Below are positions 16,496-25,356 of a DNA stretch of 25,356 bases, one piece after another. The stretch lies in assembly GCA_003427395.1 (NCBI GenBank), contig BFEA01000027.1, forward strand, positions 1,870,621 to 1,895,976, read 5' to 3'. The notes beneath the pieces are model-generated. The model saw only the letters and a list, made by a program, of their open reading frames with translations. It ran no database searches and had not been told where the DNA came from. Both the position numbers and the translations under genes were made by a program. This DNA comes from Chara braunii (Eukaryota > Streptophyta > Charophyceae > Charales > Characeae). How positions within the stretch are numbered: the stretch's first letter is position 1; every line of letters begins with the position of its first letter.

Positions 16496-17958
16496 ATGAG
16501 CGGATACCCTTTTAAGGGTATCAACTCCGACACCGGTAACAACCCCTCACAGGAAAAAGAGGCGGACACAAAGGGGATTGAGCGAATGGATGGTGAGGGA
16601 GAAGGTAAGGCAGAGGGTGCAGAGGGTGGCATAGGGAGAAAGGAGGAGGAGGGGAAGTTGGTAAGGGGTATTTCGATGGCTGAGGGAGAAGGAGAGGGGA
16701 GAGGGGAGACTGAGGATAAGATCGATAACAACCCATCACAGGAGAAAGAGGCGTCAAAGGAGGGTAATGTTGATCAAACGGAGACTATAGATGCCTTAGG
16801 TCTGATGCACCTAGTTAATAAACTAGACTCGGAAGCCCTTGGTTTCGTGCGTGTTACAGAAGAAGCTGCAAAACCCCTGGAATCGCACATGCAAGAGGTG
16901 AGGAGACAAGAGGACAACCATGAGGAACAGATGATACAAAGTGTGGAGGCGGAACTAAAAGGCAAGGAGCTGAGTCTGGAGGACTCTACAGCCTCGGAGG
17001 AGGTTGGGCGAAAGATTCGGTTCAAGACGAAGGAATCTGCCAAGAAAGTAGGTACGAAACCTTCGAAGAAAACCAAGAAATTGGACCGAGAGTTGCAGAA
17101 TGCAGACTCAGAGGTGATACGCTCCCGTGACTCTGTGCCATGAATACTTTCCCTGCTAAAAAGAGAAGATTAGATAATGGTTTGATGATGCTACGTAAGT
17201 ACTACGTAGAAGAGCAGGATGAGAATATGAAAAGCTTGGAAATTGGGCCGGTGGATAACCGAAAGAGATCACTTGGGGCAAGAGCAAAAAAACAGGAATT
17301 GAGCTTCGCTGCACCAATGAAGACACTGTCCAGAACGGACAAAGCTAATAAAACGGTCAAAGAAGTTTTTATTCCTCTAATCTGCACGACCACCCAAACG
17401 GGTCTGAGGATTTTGACGACGAAAGCACTGGATGAGATCTTGGAAATTCCATCGATAGCGGTGCAACACCAGCCGACAGAAGAACAAATGGTAAGATAGA
17501 CCCAACTCCTAGTTTTAAGGGGAATGGGTATTGTTGCTGTTAGGCAAGAACCGAAACTGGGGAGGCATCTGGTGACCTTATAGAGTGGGAAAAAAACGAT
17601 GCTCCATCTAGCTTTCCTGAGTCTGCTGGCATTGGAAGGGTCCAGGGATCAATGGCAGCAGTTGAACACCCATTGGCTCCCGATTGAATCCTTTCTGGCT
17701 TCAGATATTGAGGCATTGACAACGATAAGAATGGGGGGGGAACTGAATGCACAGCATGTCGCTGAGTGGCTGAACCTGATAGATGCAAAACATTATTTAG
17801 CCCCAGAGAACCTACCTCTGATGCAGTGGGTTCCGGACCCCAACGAAGTTGACCCGTCGTATCTGGCGGGGAGTAATATGATGGAAGAGCAGCAGGACAA
17901 CCGTATCCAAGTTTTAGGCGGCAATGGCCAAAATGATGGTCTTGCCCAACAAGATTAG
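16496..17958 (+). pseudogene. LINE copy B: C-terminal part of ORF1, frameshifted
   Basis: From ATG 16496 the frame reads an acidic Glu/Gly/Lys-rich region to a stop at 17141-17143. From ATG 17140 it moves to another frame (MNTFPAKKRRLDNGL), with stops at 17497-17499 and near 17579, a third frame around 17545-17690 (GEASGDLIEWEKNDAPSSF), and back again to end at 17958 (GGNGQNDGLAQQD). These pieces follow each other without overlap, as expected of one ancestral frame broken by indels. NNPSQEKEA occurs twice, flanking the segment shared with copy A (16559-16721). The DUF4283-like domain and zinc knuckle present in copies A and C are absent upstream, so this LINE is 5' truncated. Near 16503-16522 a 9-bp-stem hairpin (GATACCCTTTTAAGGGTATC) sits at the 5' edge. 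Confidence 0.7.
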
Positions 17959-18700
17959 AGTTCTGAGCTGTAACATCGGGGTTTTGGGTGACACGTCAGA
18001 TAGGAATAAAAAAAGTTTGGTGGCAGCCTGGCTCCACACTGAAAACGTTCACATCACATGTCTTCAGGAGACCAAGCTGAATACAGATAAGATAGAGGAA
18101 GCGAAGCGGTGGTGGAAGGGGCCCCAATTCTGGGCCCCTGCAGACGGGACACGCGGCGGTGTGGCCATACTCATTAATAAGGATCTAGAAGTAGATGTTG
18201 TAGATCATTTTGCCGACCCCAGGAAGGATGGTTTGGGTCAAATTGGTAGTGGACAATGAGGACTGGGCAATTATGTCAGTGTATGCCCCAGTTGACTATA
18301 AGGAAATAATTGTTTTTTTTGCCTCTCTACCCTTCTAGATTCCGGACGTTGAAAACATTATTATGGTTGGCGGCTGAAATACTATTCTCAATCCGGGTCT
18401 AGACTCACCAAATCCTACTCCTATTAGAGAAGATACCTTAATGTTGTCGACACTTATGGATACGAAGAACCTTTATGATGTGTATAGGGTTCTGAATCCA
18501 AATTCGAATGGGTATACGTGGTTCGGTCCTATCTGTCGGTATAAAACTAAAACTGGTGTTCGGATTCAGCAGACAAAAGTTGTTAAGAAGCCAATAACAG
18601 TGGCAATGAGCAGACTTTCAAACCTACAAATGTCATCGATGGTAGAAGAAGACTTATACAGGTTGTGGAAAGCTCTGAGAAATTTACCATCTCCAAAATA
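17924..18700 (+). pseudogene. LINE copy B: ORF2 endonuclease domain, broken
   Basis: ORF2 opens at ATG 17924, overlapping the end of ORF1 by 35 nt in another frame, an arrangement known in bicistronic LINEs. Motifs of the APE-like endonuclease (exonuclease/endonuclease/phosphatase family) follow in order: IRVLSCNIGVLG, ITCLQETKL with the catalytic Glu, and GTRGGVAILI. A frameshift occurs near 18235, then come WAIMSVYAP, FFASLPF with a stop, and ENIIMVGG-stop-N in place of the usual GDFN catalytic motif, followed by TILNPGLDSPNPTPIREDTL and NGYTWFGP. After WFGP (about 18530) the sequence no longer matches an endonuclease and passes directly to a C-terminal region. The final endonuclease motifs and the reverse transcriptase palm are therefore absent. 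It is non-functional. Confidence 0.85.
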
Positions 18701-19226
18701 GACGTCAATTCAATGACTTCAATCTCTGCAAATCATCCCGTCGGCCCGATGAGTTAATACAAAGGGAATTGACATTTCAACAACATGCGTCCAGTGTAAT
18801 TGGGGATGGGAGTCAGCCTCCCACATTTGGCTGCTGTGTCCATTGTCTGATAAAGTCTGGGAGTGGTGGAAAGAGTTTTGGAAGAATACGAAAATGTCCT
18901 TCCAGTGGGAGGATGACTTTTTGTTGTATGGTAAACTCCCTACGAATGACAATGTAGGCATGGAGGTGATTTATGTGGCCTTATGTTGCAGAGGCATTGT
19001 CATGGAGACGATATGGGGGGATCGTAACGCTAAGGTATTCCACAACGAAGAGATACTGTTCCCTTAGACAGTGAATCAGATAAAGTCTATCATCAGATTG
19101 ACAGTGTATGCGGACAGGAGAAAGAAAAATATTAATTGGTTCTGCAAAACGTGGGTGAAGGGTAATTTTGTTAAGATCTCGAGGGTAGGGAGTTTGGAAT
19201 TTGCTCCGTGGTTGAGGGGGGAGTAG
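18701..19226 (+). pseudogene. LINE copy B: ORF2 C-terminal zf-RVT zinc finger region
   Basis: In one frame (stops at 18699, 18714, near 18750 and 19065) the translation contains IDISTTCVQCNWGWESASHI, then WLLCPLSDKVWEWWKEFW. This is the CX2C...HX4C finger plus Trp-rich stretch of zf-RVT that follows the reverse transcriptase in plant L1 elements. It continues through IKSIIRLTVYADRRKKNINW and FAPWLRGE to a stop at 19224-19226, probably the original ORF2 end. The first codon of the finger lies at 18786. The upstream segment (about 18590-18700, MSSMVEEDLYRLWKALRNLP) may also belong to the C-terminal part. The context confirms that the ORF2 centre has been deleted. Confidence 0.85.
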
Positions 19227-19676
19227 GTGACTGGTAGGACCGGGCCTCGAGCCCCGAGGGGAACGGAAGACAGGAACAGTCTCTATTTGGGGAACTTTTG
19301 GCTTTTGGCTTTTGTAGAGGCCGCTATAGGCCTCGAGTACATGGACAATAATAGTTGTTCATAGCCAGGATTTTGGTCGTAAAGCTGGTCTTTTTCCAGT
19401 TGAGTTTAGATGGCAACAAGTTGGCTCAGAGAGCTCCTTTTACCGTGCTTCAAGGTTTAATTTTTGGGAAGTGATTTGTAGCTTGGGACGCTGGACGGGT
19501 TTCCAACATTTGGATGGCTTAGCATATTTTGAGTAGTTGGCTGGCCAGGGGGCCAAGTCGGTAAGCTAAACTGGCTGAGGCTGCCAGGTTACCTCCGGGT
19601 TGAATTGTGAGGTTTCCGGCCTCGTTGCATTTTGAGCAATAAATTTCTTGCTTTCAAAAAAAAAAAAAAAAAAAAA
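19227..19676 (+). other. LINE copy B 3' UTR, AATAAA signal and poly(A) tail
   Basis: After the ORF2 stop come about 430 nt of non-coding sequence, AATAAA at 19638-19643, and 21 A residues at 19656-19676. The spacing of 12 nt from signal to tail fits a copied polyadenylated LINE transcript and fixes the 3' end of this insertion. I could not identify a target-site duplication, because the 5' end of the element is uncertain. Confidence 0.88.
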
Positions 19677-20303
19677 CTCTAGTGGCGGCAAAGCCGAGTG
19701 CTATCAGCAGCACTAATCCTAGCGCAAATTCGCCATCTAATCACGATTTAGGGTTGGGACTTGGCGCTCAGCCGATGTGCTCTCTGTCGTACTGCAGGGC
19801 CAGTCGGCTATGACGGTGGTCATGAAAAACTAACTGCACGTGCCCGTAGCGCATCTTAGTCACAGTGCGCCTCACAACAGCCTCCCCCTAGGCGCCTGGT
19901 GTTGGAAGAAGTTGATAAAGGTGTTCACAACCATTAATCTTGTACTCTCCCTCTGTGGTCTCGTACCTAATCGGAGTTAGTGTCCAAACCACCTCCTTCC
20001 TTCAAAGCAAGAAGGATTGTGGTTTGGAATTGGTTGAGCCTCCTGCAACTCCCATATCACTGCTTGGGCGAATTGACGTCTGCTCTTCAGGACCGCTTCA
20101 AGAAGATCCAGAATTCTCCAGGCCACACGCAGCGTCTTCAGGTATAAACCGCGTCCTCCATTAATAGACGTTGAAGTGTTGAGTCATGATTGTGATTTGT
20201 AGTAAGCGTCTGTGCAGCTATTCAGCCATCTTCCTCTTTACCCTCATTGCCGACTTTCCTTGGGTATTGCTGAGCAAGATACAAACCACTTGAGTGCGAA
20301 TCC
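19677..20303 (+). other. Probable 5' UTR of LINE copy C
   Basis: There is no coding frame of note. The stretch lies between the poly(A) of copy B and the ORF1 start of copy C, so much of it may be the 5' UTR of copy C. A stem-loop joins TCCAAACCAC at 19983-19992 with GTGGTTTGGA at 20019-20028 and further imperfect pairing inside. Its exact 5' limit is unknown. Confidence 0.4.
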
Positions 20304-21051
20304 ATGTCTCCTGAAGAACAACAGAGGGTTTGGGATATACTTAGCAAATGTTATAGTACGGGGTTACTCGTCGAATCCTTGGCCCCATGGGTGGTGGAGG
20401 AAGGCCCTGATTTCACGAGGGTCGTGGTAAACAAGGATATCTATAACGTTCAGGCGGATTGGCTAAGATCCCACGCCGTCTCTGTGTACTTTGGAAACGA
20501 TTCCACCTCTTTCTCAGTTTCGGTCAAAAAACGTCTCGTAGGAATCTACGAAGACGGCTGGGCCAGATCCGGGGAGATCGGTGCTCCTCCCAAGCGGGGA
20601 TTGTTTAGGAATGAAGGTAAAAATCTGGTGACGTACTTAGCTAGTGCCAAAGAAATAGCTATGTGGATGCTCCGTCAAGGCTCGAGCGATGTGGAACTTG
20701 ATGACAAGAAATACACCATCACGTTCAAGCCTTGGATGTTGGAATCCGAGCTTGAACAATGGCGCCAATCAATGAAATTTAAGTTTTTTTGGATCTGTCT
20801 CCTACAAGTGTCAATCTCGGCACTCCCGCACCTTAAGGGAACAATAGAAAAAACGTTAGGTAATATCCTCAAATCTTACGAAGCGTATTCAGATCCCTTG
20901 TCTCCCACATCTGGAACGTTCGGTTCGGCATGGAACCTACAGTCTGGCTTCGGTACAAGAGATAGGTCATCATAGACATGGAAGATGATGGCTTCGTGAA
21001 ACTGGAAATGGTCTGCGCTACGACGCTGTGACAAACTATTTTCTGCAATCG
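20304..21051 (+). pseudogene. LINE copy C: ORF1 with DUF4283-like domain, frameshifted
   Basis: The ATG at 20304 gives 208 or so clean codons: MSPEEQQRVWDIL, VVNKDIYNVQADWLRSHAVS, VYFGNDSTSF, LVGIYEDGWARSG, PPKRGLFRNEGKNLVTYLAS, AKEIAMWMLR, ITFKPWML, FKFFWICLLQVSISALPHL. These match copy A residue by residue at many positions, and the copy A stops and frameshift are absent. Near 20905 a frameshift diverts the frame to a premature end at 20975. The original frame resumes as HIWNVRFGMEPTVWLRYKR, a stop, and VIIDMEDDGFVKLEMVC, reaching a remnant of the zinc knuckle near 21020-21050. The intact family protein coats LINE RNA. This is the best preserved ORF1 in the window but still broken, and no ORF2 follows. 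Confidence 0.85.
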
Positions 21052-21382
21052 CACGACTTTCTGCGCGAAGCGATTTCGGGGGTTGGAAACTGGTTGGTCG
21101 GGTGAAAGATGGAGGGTTGGCCCGCCAAGTTGTATGGATATCCTCGCTTCTTTCTTTCTTTGCTTTCGGGACCAAAGCCGGAAAAGTCCCTCAACGACGA
21201 TTGAGTGACCGTGATAAATAACGGTTGCCATAATTTTTTTCTTGTTCTGCTGTGGGAGATGAGAATTTTGGCGCGATTAGCGCGGGGGAATGTCGTTTCA
21301 AATTTACAATGGATGACTGACTCTTGAAATTGTTTCTTTTAAAGCTTTTTGGAATTTTTTTTGCAAATAGGATTTAAACTAG
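21052..21382. other. Unassigned stretch
   Basis: No gene was recognised. LINE homology fades after about 21050. The remainder may include diverged LINE sequence. Confidence 0.45.
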
Positions 21383-21773
21383 GAATTTAGCTAGGTTACC
21401 TGATCGGACGTCCGGGACCCCCCTGACCGTCCGGGGTTGTCCGATCGGACAACTGGGCGGACGTCCTCCCCGGGCAATCTGTCCGAGCCCCAAAAAAAAA
21501 AAAAAAAAAAAAAAAAAAAAGCCCCAGAAAAATCTGGAAAAAAGTATGTTATATAGAAAAATAAACTGAACAACTTTTGCCTTGGAATCATATCGAAATT
21601 CGCTTCAAATTTTAAAATAAAAAATAAAATAATATAAAAACCTTATTTTTTTTTACTTTTTTTTTGCTTTTAATTGCTAAAAATGGAGTTGTCCGGGCCC
21701 GGACGTCCGGGACCCCCCTGACTGTCCGGCTAGGACGTCCTGCCATCGGACAACTGGTAACCTAGGAATTTAG
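21383..21773. mobile_element. Non-autonomous DNA-transposon-like element with 8-bp target duplication
   Basis: CTAGGTTACC (21391-21400) and GGTAACCTAG (21756-21765) are perfect 10-bp terminal inverted repeats, and GAATTTAG flanks both ends directly (21383-21390 and 21766-21773). An 8-bp duplication would suit hAT-type insertion, although TIR and duplication overlap in sequence, so 8-10 bp are possible. Inside, a 30-bp module beginning CGGACGTCCGGGACCCCCCT is repeated directly at 21405-21434 and 21700-21729 (one mismatch), and ATCGGACAACTGG at 21444 and 21745. The 18-bp palindrome GTTGTCCGATCGGACAAC lies at 21436-21453. The centre is A/T-rich with a long poly(A) (about 21492-21520). No coding capacity. 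Confidence 0.8.
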
Positions 21774-22110
21774 GTGCTTTGGGATTTTGTTGCGTCGCGC
21801 TTTTTCCTCGCGCACCTCTCACCATATGGAACTGGGCTCTGACTGTATCGTTCCCTTAATCCTACATGTAACTGTAATTTTTGGTGGGCGTGATTGTAAC
21901 TGTACTCCTTCTTGATTCTCTCGTGCTTGCCCGCCTTCTTCCCCTCTGTCATGTATACCTCGTCCTCCACTCTAATTGGCCTGAGCGACTGCATGACCGG
22001 ATCGATGCGTGGAGTGTGGATGCGTCCCCCATGCCGTGGCTTGGCCATGCAGGCGTAGGCACTTCCTTCTCTTCCCCTTCCCCTCACTTAGGCATAATCC
22101 CGAGTTCATC
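21774..22110. other. Unassigned stretch
   Basis: No gene was recognised. Frames on both strands have no recognisable domain. Confidence 0.4.
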
Positions 22111-22210
22111 GCGCCAGCATGCACGCTATAAAGTTCGCAAGCGCGATTAGTTTGCTCTCTCAGAATTTGGAAGTTAGCGCGGCCAGTGAGGATCGGCTAA
22201 CAAGTAAGTG
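22111..22210 (+). promoter_or_regulatory. Core-promoter-like TATA box with downstream splice-donor match (weak)
   Basis: GCTATAAAG at about 22125-22133 is followed about 30 bp later by a pyrimidine-rich initiator-like CTCTCTCAGA. About 40 bp further on is ACAA|GTAAGTGAG, a 5' splice-site match near 22202. The order would suit a transcription start and short first exon, but no coding exon can be fixed. It could equally be an LTR fragment. Confidence 0.25.
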
Positions 22211-22393
22211 AGAAGATGAGCCGAAGTGAGTCGGGCAACCTGACGAGCTGGTGCCGGGTAGGCGGGGTTGATGTGCGGGCCACGACGAACTGTGACGCAC
22301 GGGCGAACCGGGCTTGTGTACTCGGGCTAAGCGGGGTGACGACTTGGTGTTGGTGCGAGGCAACTGACTGCCCGCATCGGAGGTGATGTAGCG

Positions 22394-22395
<2 letters not shown>

Positions 22396-22457
<62 letters not shown>

Positions 22458-22458
22458 T
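22396..22458. repeat. (GA)26 microsatellite followed by (TG)n
   Basis: A GA run of about 52 bp followed by a short TG run. Confidence 0.97.
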
Positions 22459-23640
22459 GGGATGATGGCTTTCTCTTACCCTCTGTATAAATTTTGATTT
22501 CAAACTTGGCCGATTTTGCTATGGCCGTTCCGATCTTCTTGCGAATCATTTTGGATTTTTAGCTTATGATATGTGTGGAATGGTGTCCTTCTTGTCTTCC
22601 TCCCACCTATGTAGTTTTGATGAGTGGTGTCAGTCCTCTTTCTGTTCAGGACTACCCCTGATGCGTGTACTTCTTGTAAATGGTTTGGTTTTCCCCCTCA
22701 CCCTTGTTCCATTCCGGTATGATGAGATCAGGCACGACGACCGTCTGCGTGTGACCTAGGGGAGCTTGGGTTATGATGATGTAAAGCTTCCTCGGTGACA
22801 TGACCTGATGCGCAACCCCTGATCGATCTCTTGCTATGTTTTTTCGGAAATCCACACGGCCCTCGAGTTCGATTGATGTATGAGTATGCATGTCAGTTTT
22901 TCGTTCCCTTTTTGGATAAGAAGGAATAATTTAACGAACACTTGGCGGACCTGGTGGGTGTGTGGAAATGAGTGATTGCCAACGGATTACCTTCCTAATG
23001 TCTGTTTCTTGACGCGCGCACGGGCTAGCATGACGACAGGTCAAACGATCTCCCGACCAAAGGGATAGTCGGCCGATCCGATTGGTCGCAAACGTGGTCT
23101 CGTGCGCATACGTGCAAGCTCGATCAAAACGAACATTGCCTGCACACGCGTCTACAGGACCCGCATTCGAGTCCATGTCTAAACTCGCAAAATTCGGGAA
23201 GCATGGATGATAGGACTCCCTTCCACGTCACGGATCGAGAGAGCCTGAGACACTGACGGTTCCGAGAATACTGGGAGTGGAAAAACGCCTGTCTTCTTGC
23301 ATAACCCCGCCCTTACCCTCCAAAGTTCCCCTTTCGGACGAGAAACAAACGTGTCTGTGAGTGGGATATCGAACGAGCCCTAAGCGCGACCCCTTTTCCC
23401 TCCCAGTTCCCCAGCTCACACGTAAGCCATGTCATCGCCGAACCCGGTGTCGTCATCATTGAGACAAACTTCGCTCCCTACCGCCTCGTGCTGCCTTTTC
23501 ACTGCCTGACGGCGGCCCCATGGCACGCCCTCGCCCCCTAGTGGCCTCGAACCCCGTGCTCCGAGTGCCAGCAGGACAGCGAGTACCGAGCCGGGGGGTT
23601 CGTTCGACGAACCCGGGCTGAGGCCGAACAGCGAGCACAC
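22459..23640. other. Unassigned stretch, possibly part of an LTR
   Basis: No gene was recognised. Frames on the minus strand have no recognisable domain. A hairpin GGGTTCGT-TCG-ACGAACCC lies at 23596-23614. GGTTCGAGGCC on the minus strand near 23546-23556 fits a B box, but no A box precedes it. Confidence 0.4.
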
Positions 23641-24143
23641 AGCCTACGCCTGAGACCCGCTTCGTCCGACTCGGAGGCTTATCACTAGCGACGTTGGCGA
23701 TTGGTTAGGCAACGCGACACACATAGCGTTCCACCGGTTCACCAAATCCAGTCCGGCCCCGACAACTAAACTCGTTGGGATGGCGATGACATCCCCCAAG
23801 GCATAAAAGTCGGACGCAGTTCGTGCTTAGTATCTTGCATAATTGCCCCTAAGGCTTGCCATAGGAGATTTTAGTTTTGACCTGGAACTTCACCCCCACT
23901 ATCCTAAAATCCTTGGCACACCCCTTTTTCGCACTTCCAAACCCCATCCTACTCCGATCAGGAAGTCGCATTGGGCGTGAGGTTGGTATCGAAGCCGACA
24001 CGTAGCAAGCTCGCGGGGTGATAAGTGGATAGGCCCCCTAGCCAAGCGATTTGGCGAATCAAGGGCGACCTAGGCAAAGGAACGCGCCTAAATGCGACCC
24101 GATATTGACCCGGAGTAGGTCGGCGGTTTGGCGGACCGCCAAC
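23641..24143 (+). promoter_or_regulatory. LTR-like promoter and primer-binding site of a Ty3/gypsy-type element
   Basis: GCATAAAAG (23801-23809) looks like an LTR TATA box. TGGTATCGAAGCC (23984-23996) resembles the plant initiator-Met primer site TGGTATCAGAGCC, with two transposed bases. The gag frame begins about 150 nt later. These three items in this order indicate the end of a 5' LTR and the leader. The LTR start cannot be set, because the 3' LTR is outside the window. Confidence 0.5.
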
Positions 24144-24790
24144 ATGAACGCCAATGCAGCGCAAAACGCTAATGTACAACTAGGTAGGGTACCTATTCCC
24201 GCGCCCCCAATCCGAGCTCACGCACCGGTGGCTCTACCTGATTTGTATCTTTTTGACCCCCCACATCACCTAGGGGGGGCATGGCTGGCCACATTGCGTG
24301 AGCAGCAGTACGATAATGATGAGGCTCGCATCAATATTCCCGCCAGGCTAGGAGGAGATGTGCACCACAGGTTCAGCACGTACGTTTGGGTGGATCTTCC
24401 GACCTTCGAACGGGACTTTTTAAATCGATTCGACTATATCCATCCGGAGAAAGCCCTTTTTATGATCAAAGATCGGGTTCAGAAACCACTCGAGTCCGTT
24501 ACTGAATATCGTAATAGGTTTTATAGGATGTTCGTCAAAATACAGAGAGCGAAAGAAGTCGGGAGAGATTTATTCATCGACGGGCTCCGTAGCAGGACAA
24601 CGAGGGCGAAACTGCAAAAATAGTTCTCCCCGATCAATCATACCCTGCAACAGATCATAACCGCGGCAGAAGAGATGAAACGAAAATTTGCCGCCAGTTT
24701 CCTAGAGGGAGAAGATTACCCCAGGGAAGGGGATTCCTCAAAAACTGGCGAGAGCAAAGGCCGAGCTAGGTGCACTTCAAAACAAATTTG
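24144..24790 (+). pseudogene. Retrotransposon gag (Ty3/gypsy-like), broken
   Basis: The frame is open from upstream; the first ATG is at 24144 (MNANAAQNANVQLGRVPIPA). The region FERDFLNRFDYIHPEKALFM, then RVQKPLESVTEYRNRFYRMF, has the pattern of Retrotrans_gag: an aromatic F..F...F motif, a Gln-containing central segment, and SVTEYRNRF. A stop at 24621-24623 interrupts it (RAKLQK), but the same frame continues afterwards with INHTLQQIITAAEEMKRKFA to a frameshift near 24740-24760. The protein would form the particle that packages element RNA. The stop and the frameshift mean this copy is dead. Confidence 0.75.
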
Positions 24791-25043
24791 AAAACATGGG
24801 TTTAGTCTCTGGCCCTGTCACCTATCTTGAACAAATCGCAGCCAAGAGACCAGTACTGGATGCAGTTATGGGATTGCCTGCGTCGGTTATGGCCGCCTCC
24901 GCTCCTTCCCCGGACTCCTCAGCAAGACCGAACGAAACGAGTGTCATACTGGAACTAACCAGAACATTAGTTAACTTAATGCAGGAAAGTAAGAAGGAAC
25001 AACGTGAGCACAATGCCCGGATAAAATCATTAATGAGGTCGAT
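24750..25043 (+). pseudogene. Gag C-terminal segment in shifted frame
   Basis: After a one-base shift, the frame reads LARAKAELGALQNKFENMGL, passes ATG 24796, then LEQIAAKRPVLDAVMGLP, a Pro/Ser/Ala-rich linker, and LTRTLVNLMQESKKEQREHN, a likely short coiled coil. It follows the gag frame directly, so I treat it as the same protein. It stops being gag-like near 25043, where the dispersed GC-rich repeat begins. No protease, reverse transcriptase or zinc knuckle is seen before the window ends. Confidence 0.55.
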
Positions 25044-25356
25044 GCGCTGTCGGGCGCAATCGGTCCGGCACCGCACGGGGGCAGCGCGGGACCCTCCCCG
25101 GCCGCGTCACGCAGGAGTTGGTTTTTACAACCCTTCGTCGCAGATATACATGGAGCTTCCACAAGCCGCTCCGGCCGGGTGCGCCAGCCATACCTCTCGC
25201 GAGCCCCTACGACAGGATAGGGCCTACGCGAGGCACGACTTACCTGCACCTTAAGGGAGCTGTCACCTCCCTTCGGTGGGCGTATCCCCGCCGAGCTACC
25301 AGTCCACAGTACGAAAGCTAATCAGCTGCAATCGCAGAGGTGGACCAGCCGAGGGC
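25044..25356 (-). repeat. GC-rich dispersed repeat, copy 2 (runs off the window)
   Basis: This is homologous to 8376-8660 in the same orientation. TAGCTCGGCGGG on the minus strand (25287-25298) is the A-box-like string, and CAG|GTAAGTCG (about 25230-25240, minus) is the matching splice-donor-like site. It interrupts the gag segment, whereas copy 1 interrupts LINE ORF1. The right limit is not visible. Confidence 0.7.

Noticed and set aside
16456-17076. Minus-strand open frames opposite LINE ORF1
   Set aside because: They are shadows of the acidic, repetitive ORF1 tail on the plus strand and have no motifs.
23416-23640. Minus-strand 74-codon frame
   Set aside because: It is GC-rich sequence without domain or start context. 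A second overlapping frame is equally open, so composition explains it.

Overview
The window looks like repeat-rich nuclear DNA from a eukaryote of the green lineage, probably a plant or streptophyte alga. The evidence is: (1) three decayed LINEs of the plant L1 type, with a DUF4283-like ORF1, a CCHC knuckle, a plant-style endonuclease and a C-terminal zf-RVT finger; (2) a U6 spliceosomal RNA pseudogene; (3) a Ty3/gypsy-type gag behind a plant-like tRNA-iMet primer site; (4) many microsatellites and fold-back (MITE-like) elements. The species cannot be named from sequence alone. No intact host protein-coding gene is recognisable. Many of the longer open frames are low-complexity or repeat artefacts.

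Layout. 1-5100: anonymous DNA with trinucleotide and homopurine/homopyrimidine tracts, several short tandem duplications (24, 32, 57 and 8 bp units) and at least three fold-back elements (749-897, 1999-2120, 2683-2880), plus a perfect 21-bp inverted repeat at 3542-3632. 5100-6420: a dense nest containing a CT/CA microsatellite, a fold-back element, a roughly 180-bp tandem duplication whose first copy is interrupted by a U6 snRNA retropseudogene (minus strand), a tRNA-like A-box/B-box remnant, and a 390-bp MITE-like element packed with TTTCGAGA motifs. 6420-7087: unassigned. 7088-8373: LINE copy A, the 5' part of ORF1. It is broken off by a GC-rich dispersed repeat (about 8376-8660) that returns at 25044-25356.

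8661-11750 is gene-free and contains a diverged tandem array (9931-11190). 11750-15930 is a run of microsatellites and minisatellites (AAT, TCTG, TTC, CT, a 20-bp degenerate unit, a 59-bp unit, a 39-bp duplication) with recurring copies of a dispersed repeat at 14000-14490 and a tRNA-like inverted cluster at 15824-15915.

16496-19676 is LINE copy B. It has the ORF1 C-terminal part, an overlapping ORF2 with an endonuclease, a large deletion that removes the reverse transcriptase core, the C-terminal zinc finger, a 3' UTR, AATAAA and a poly(A) tail. LINE copy C follows head to tail, with ORF1 from 20304. Then come a 375-bp element with 10-bp terminal inverted repeats and an 8-bp target duplication (21391-21765), an unassigned stretch with a promoter-like TATA box and a GA microsatellite, and finally a degraded LTR retrotransposon 5' end (TATA box, primer site, broken gag) that runs into the second copy of the GC-rich repeat.

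Copies A and B are overlapping pieces of one LINE family (about 94% identical over 163 bp), and C carries a related ORF1. All coding parts carry stops or frameshifts, so nothing here is expected to be autonomous.
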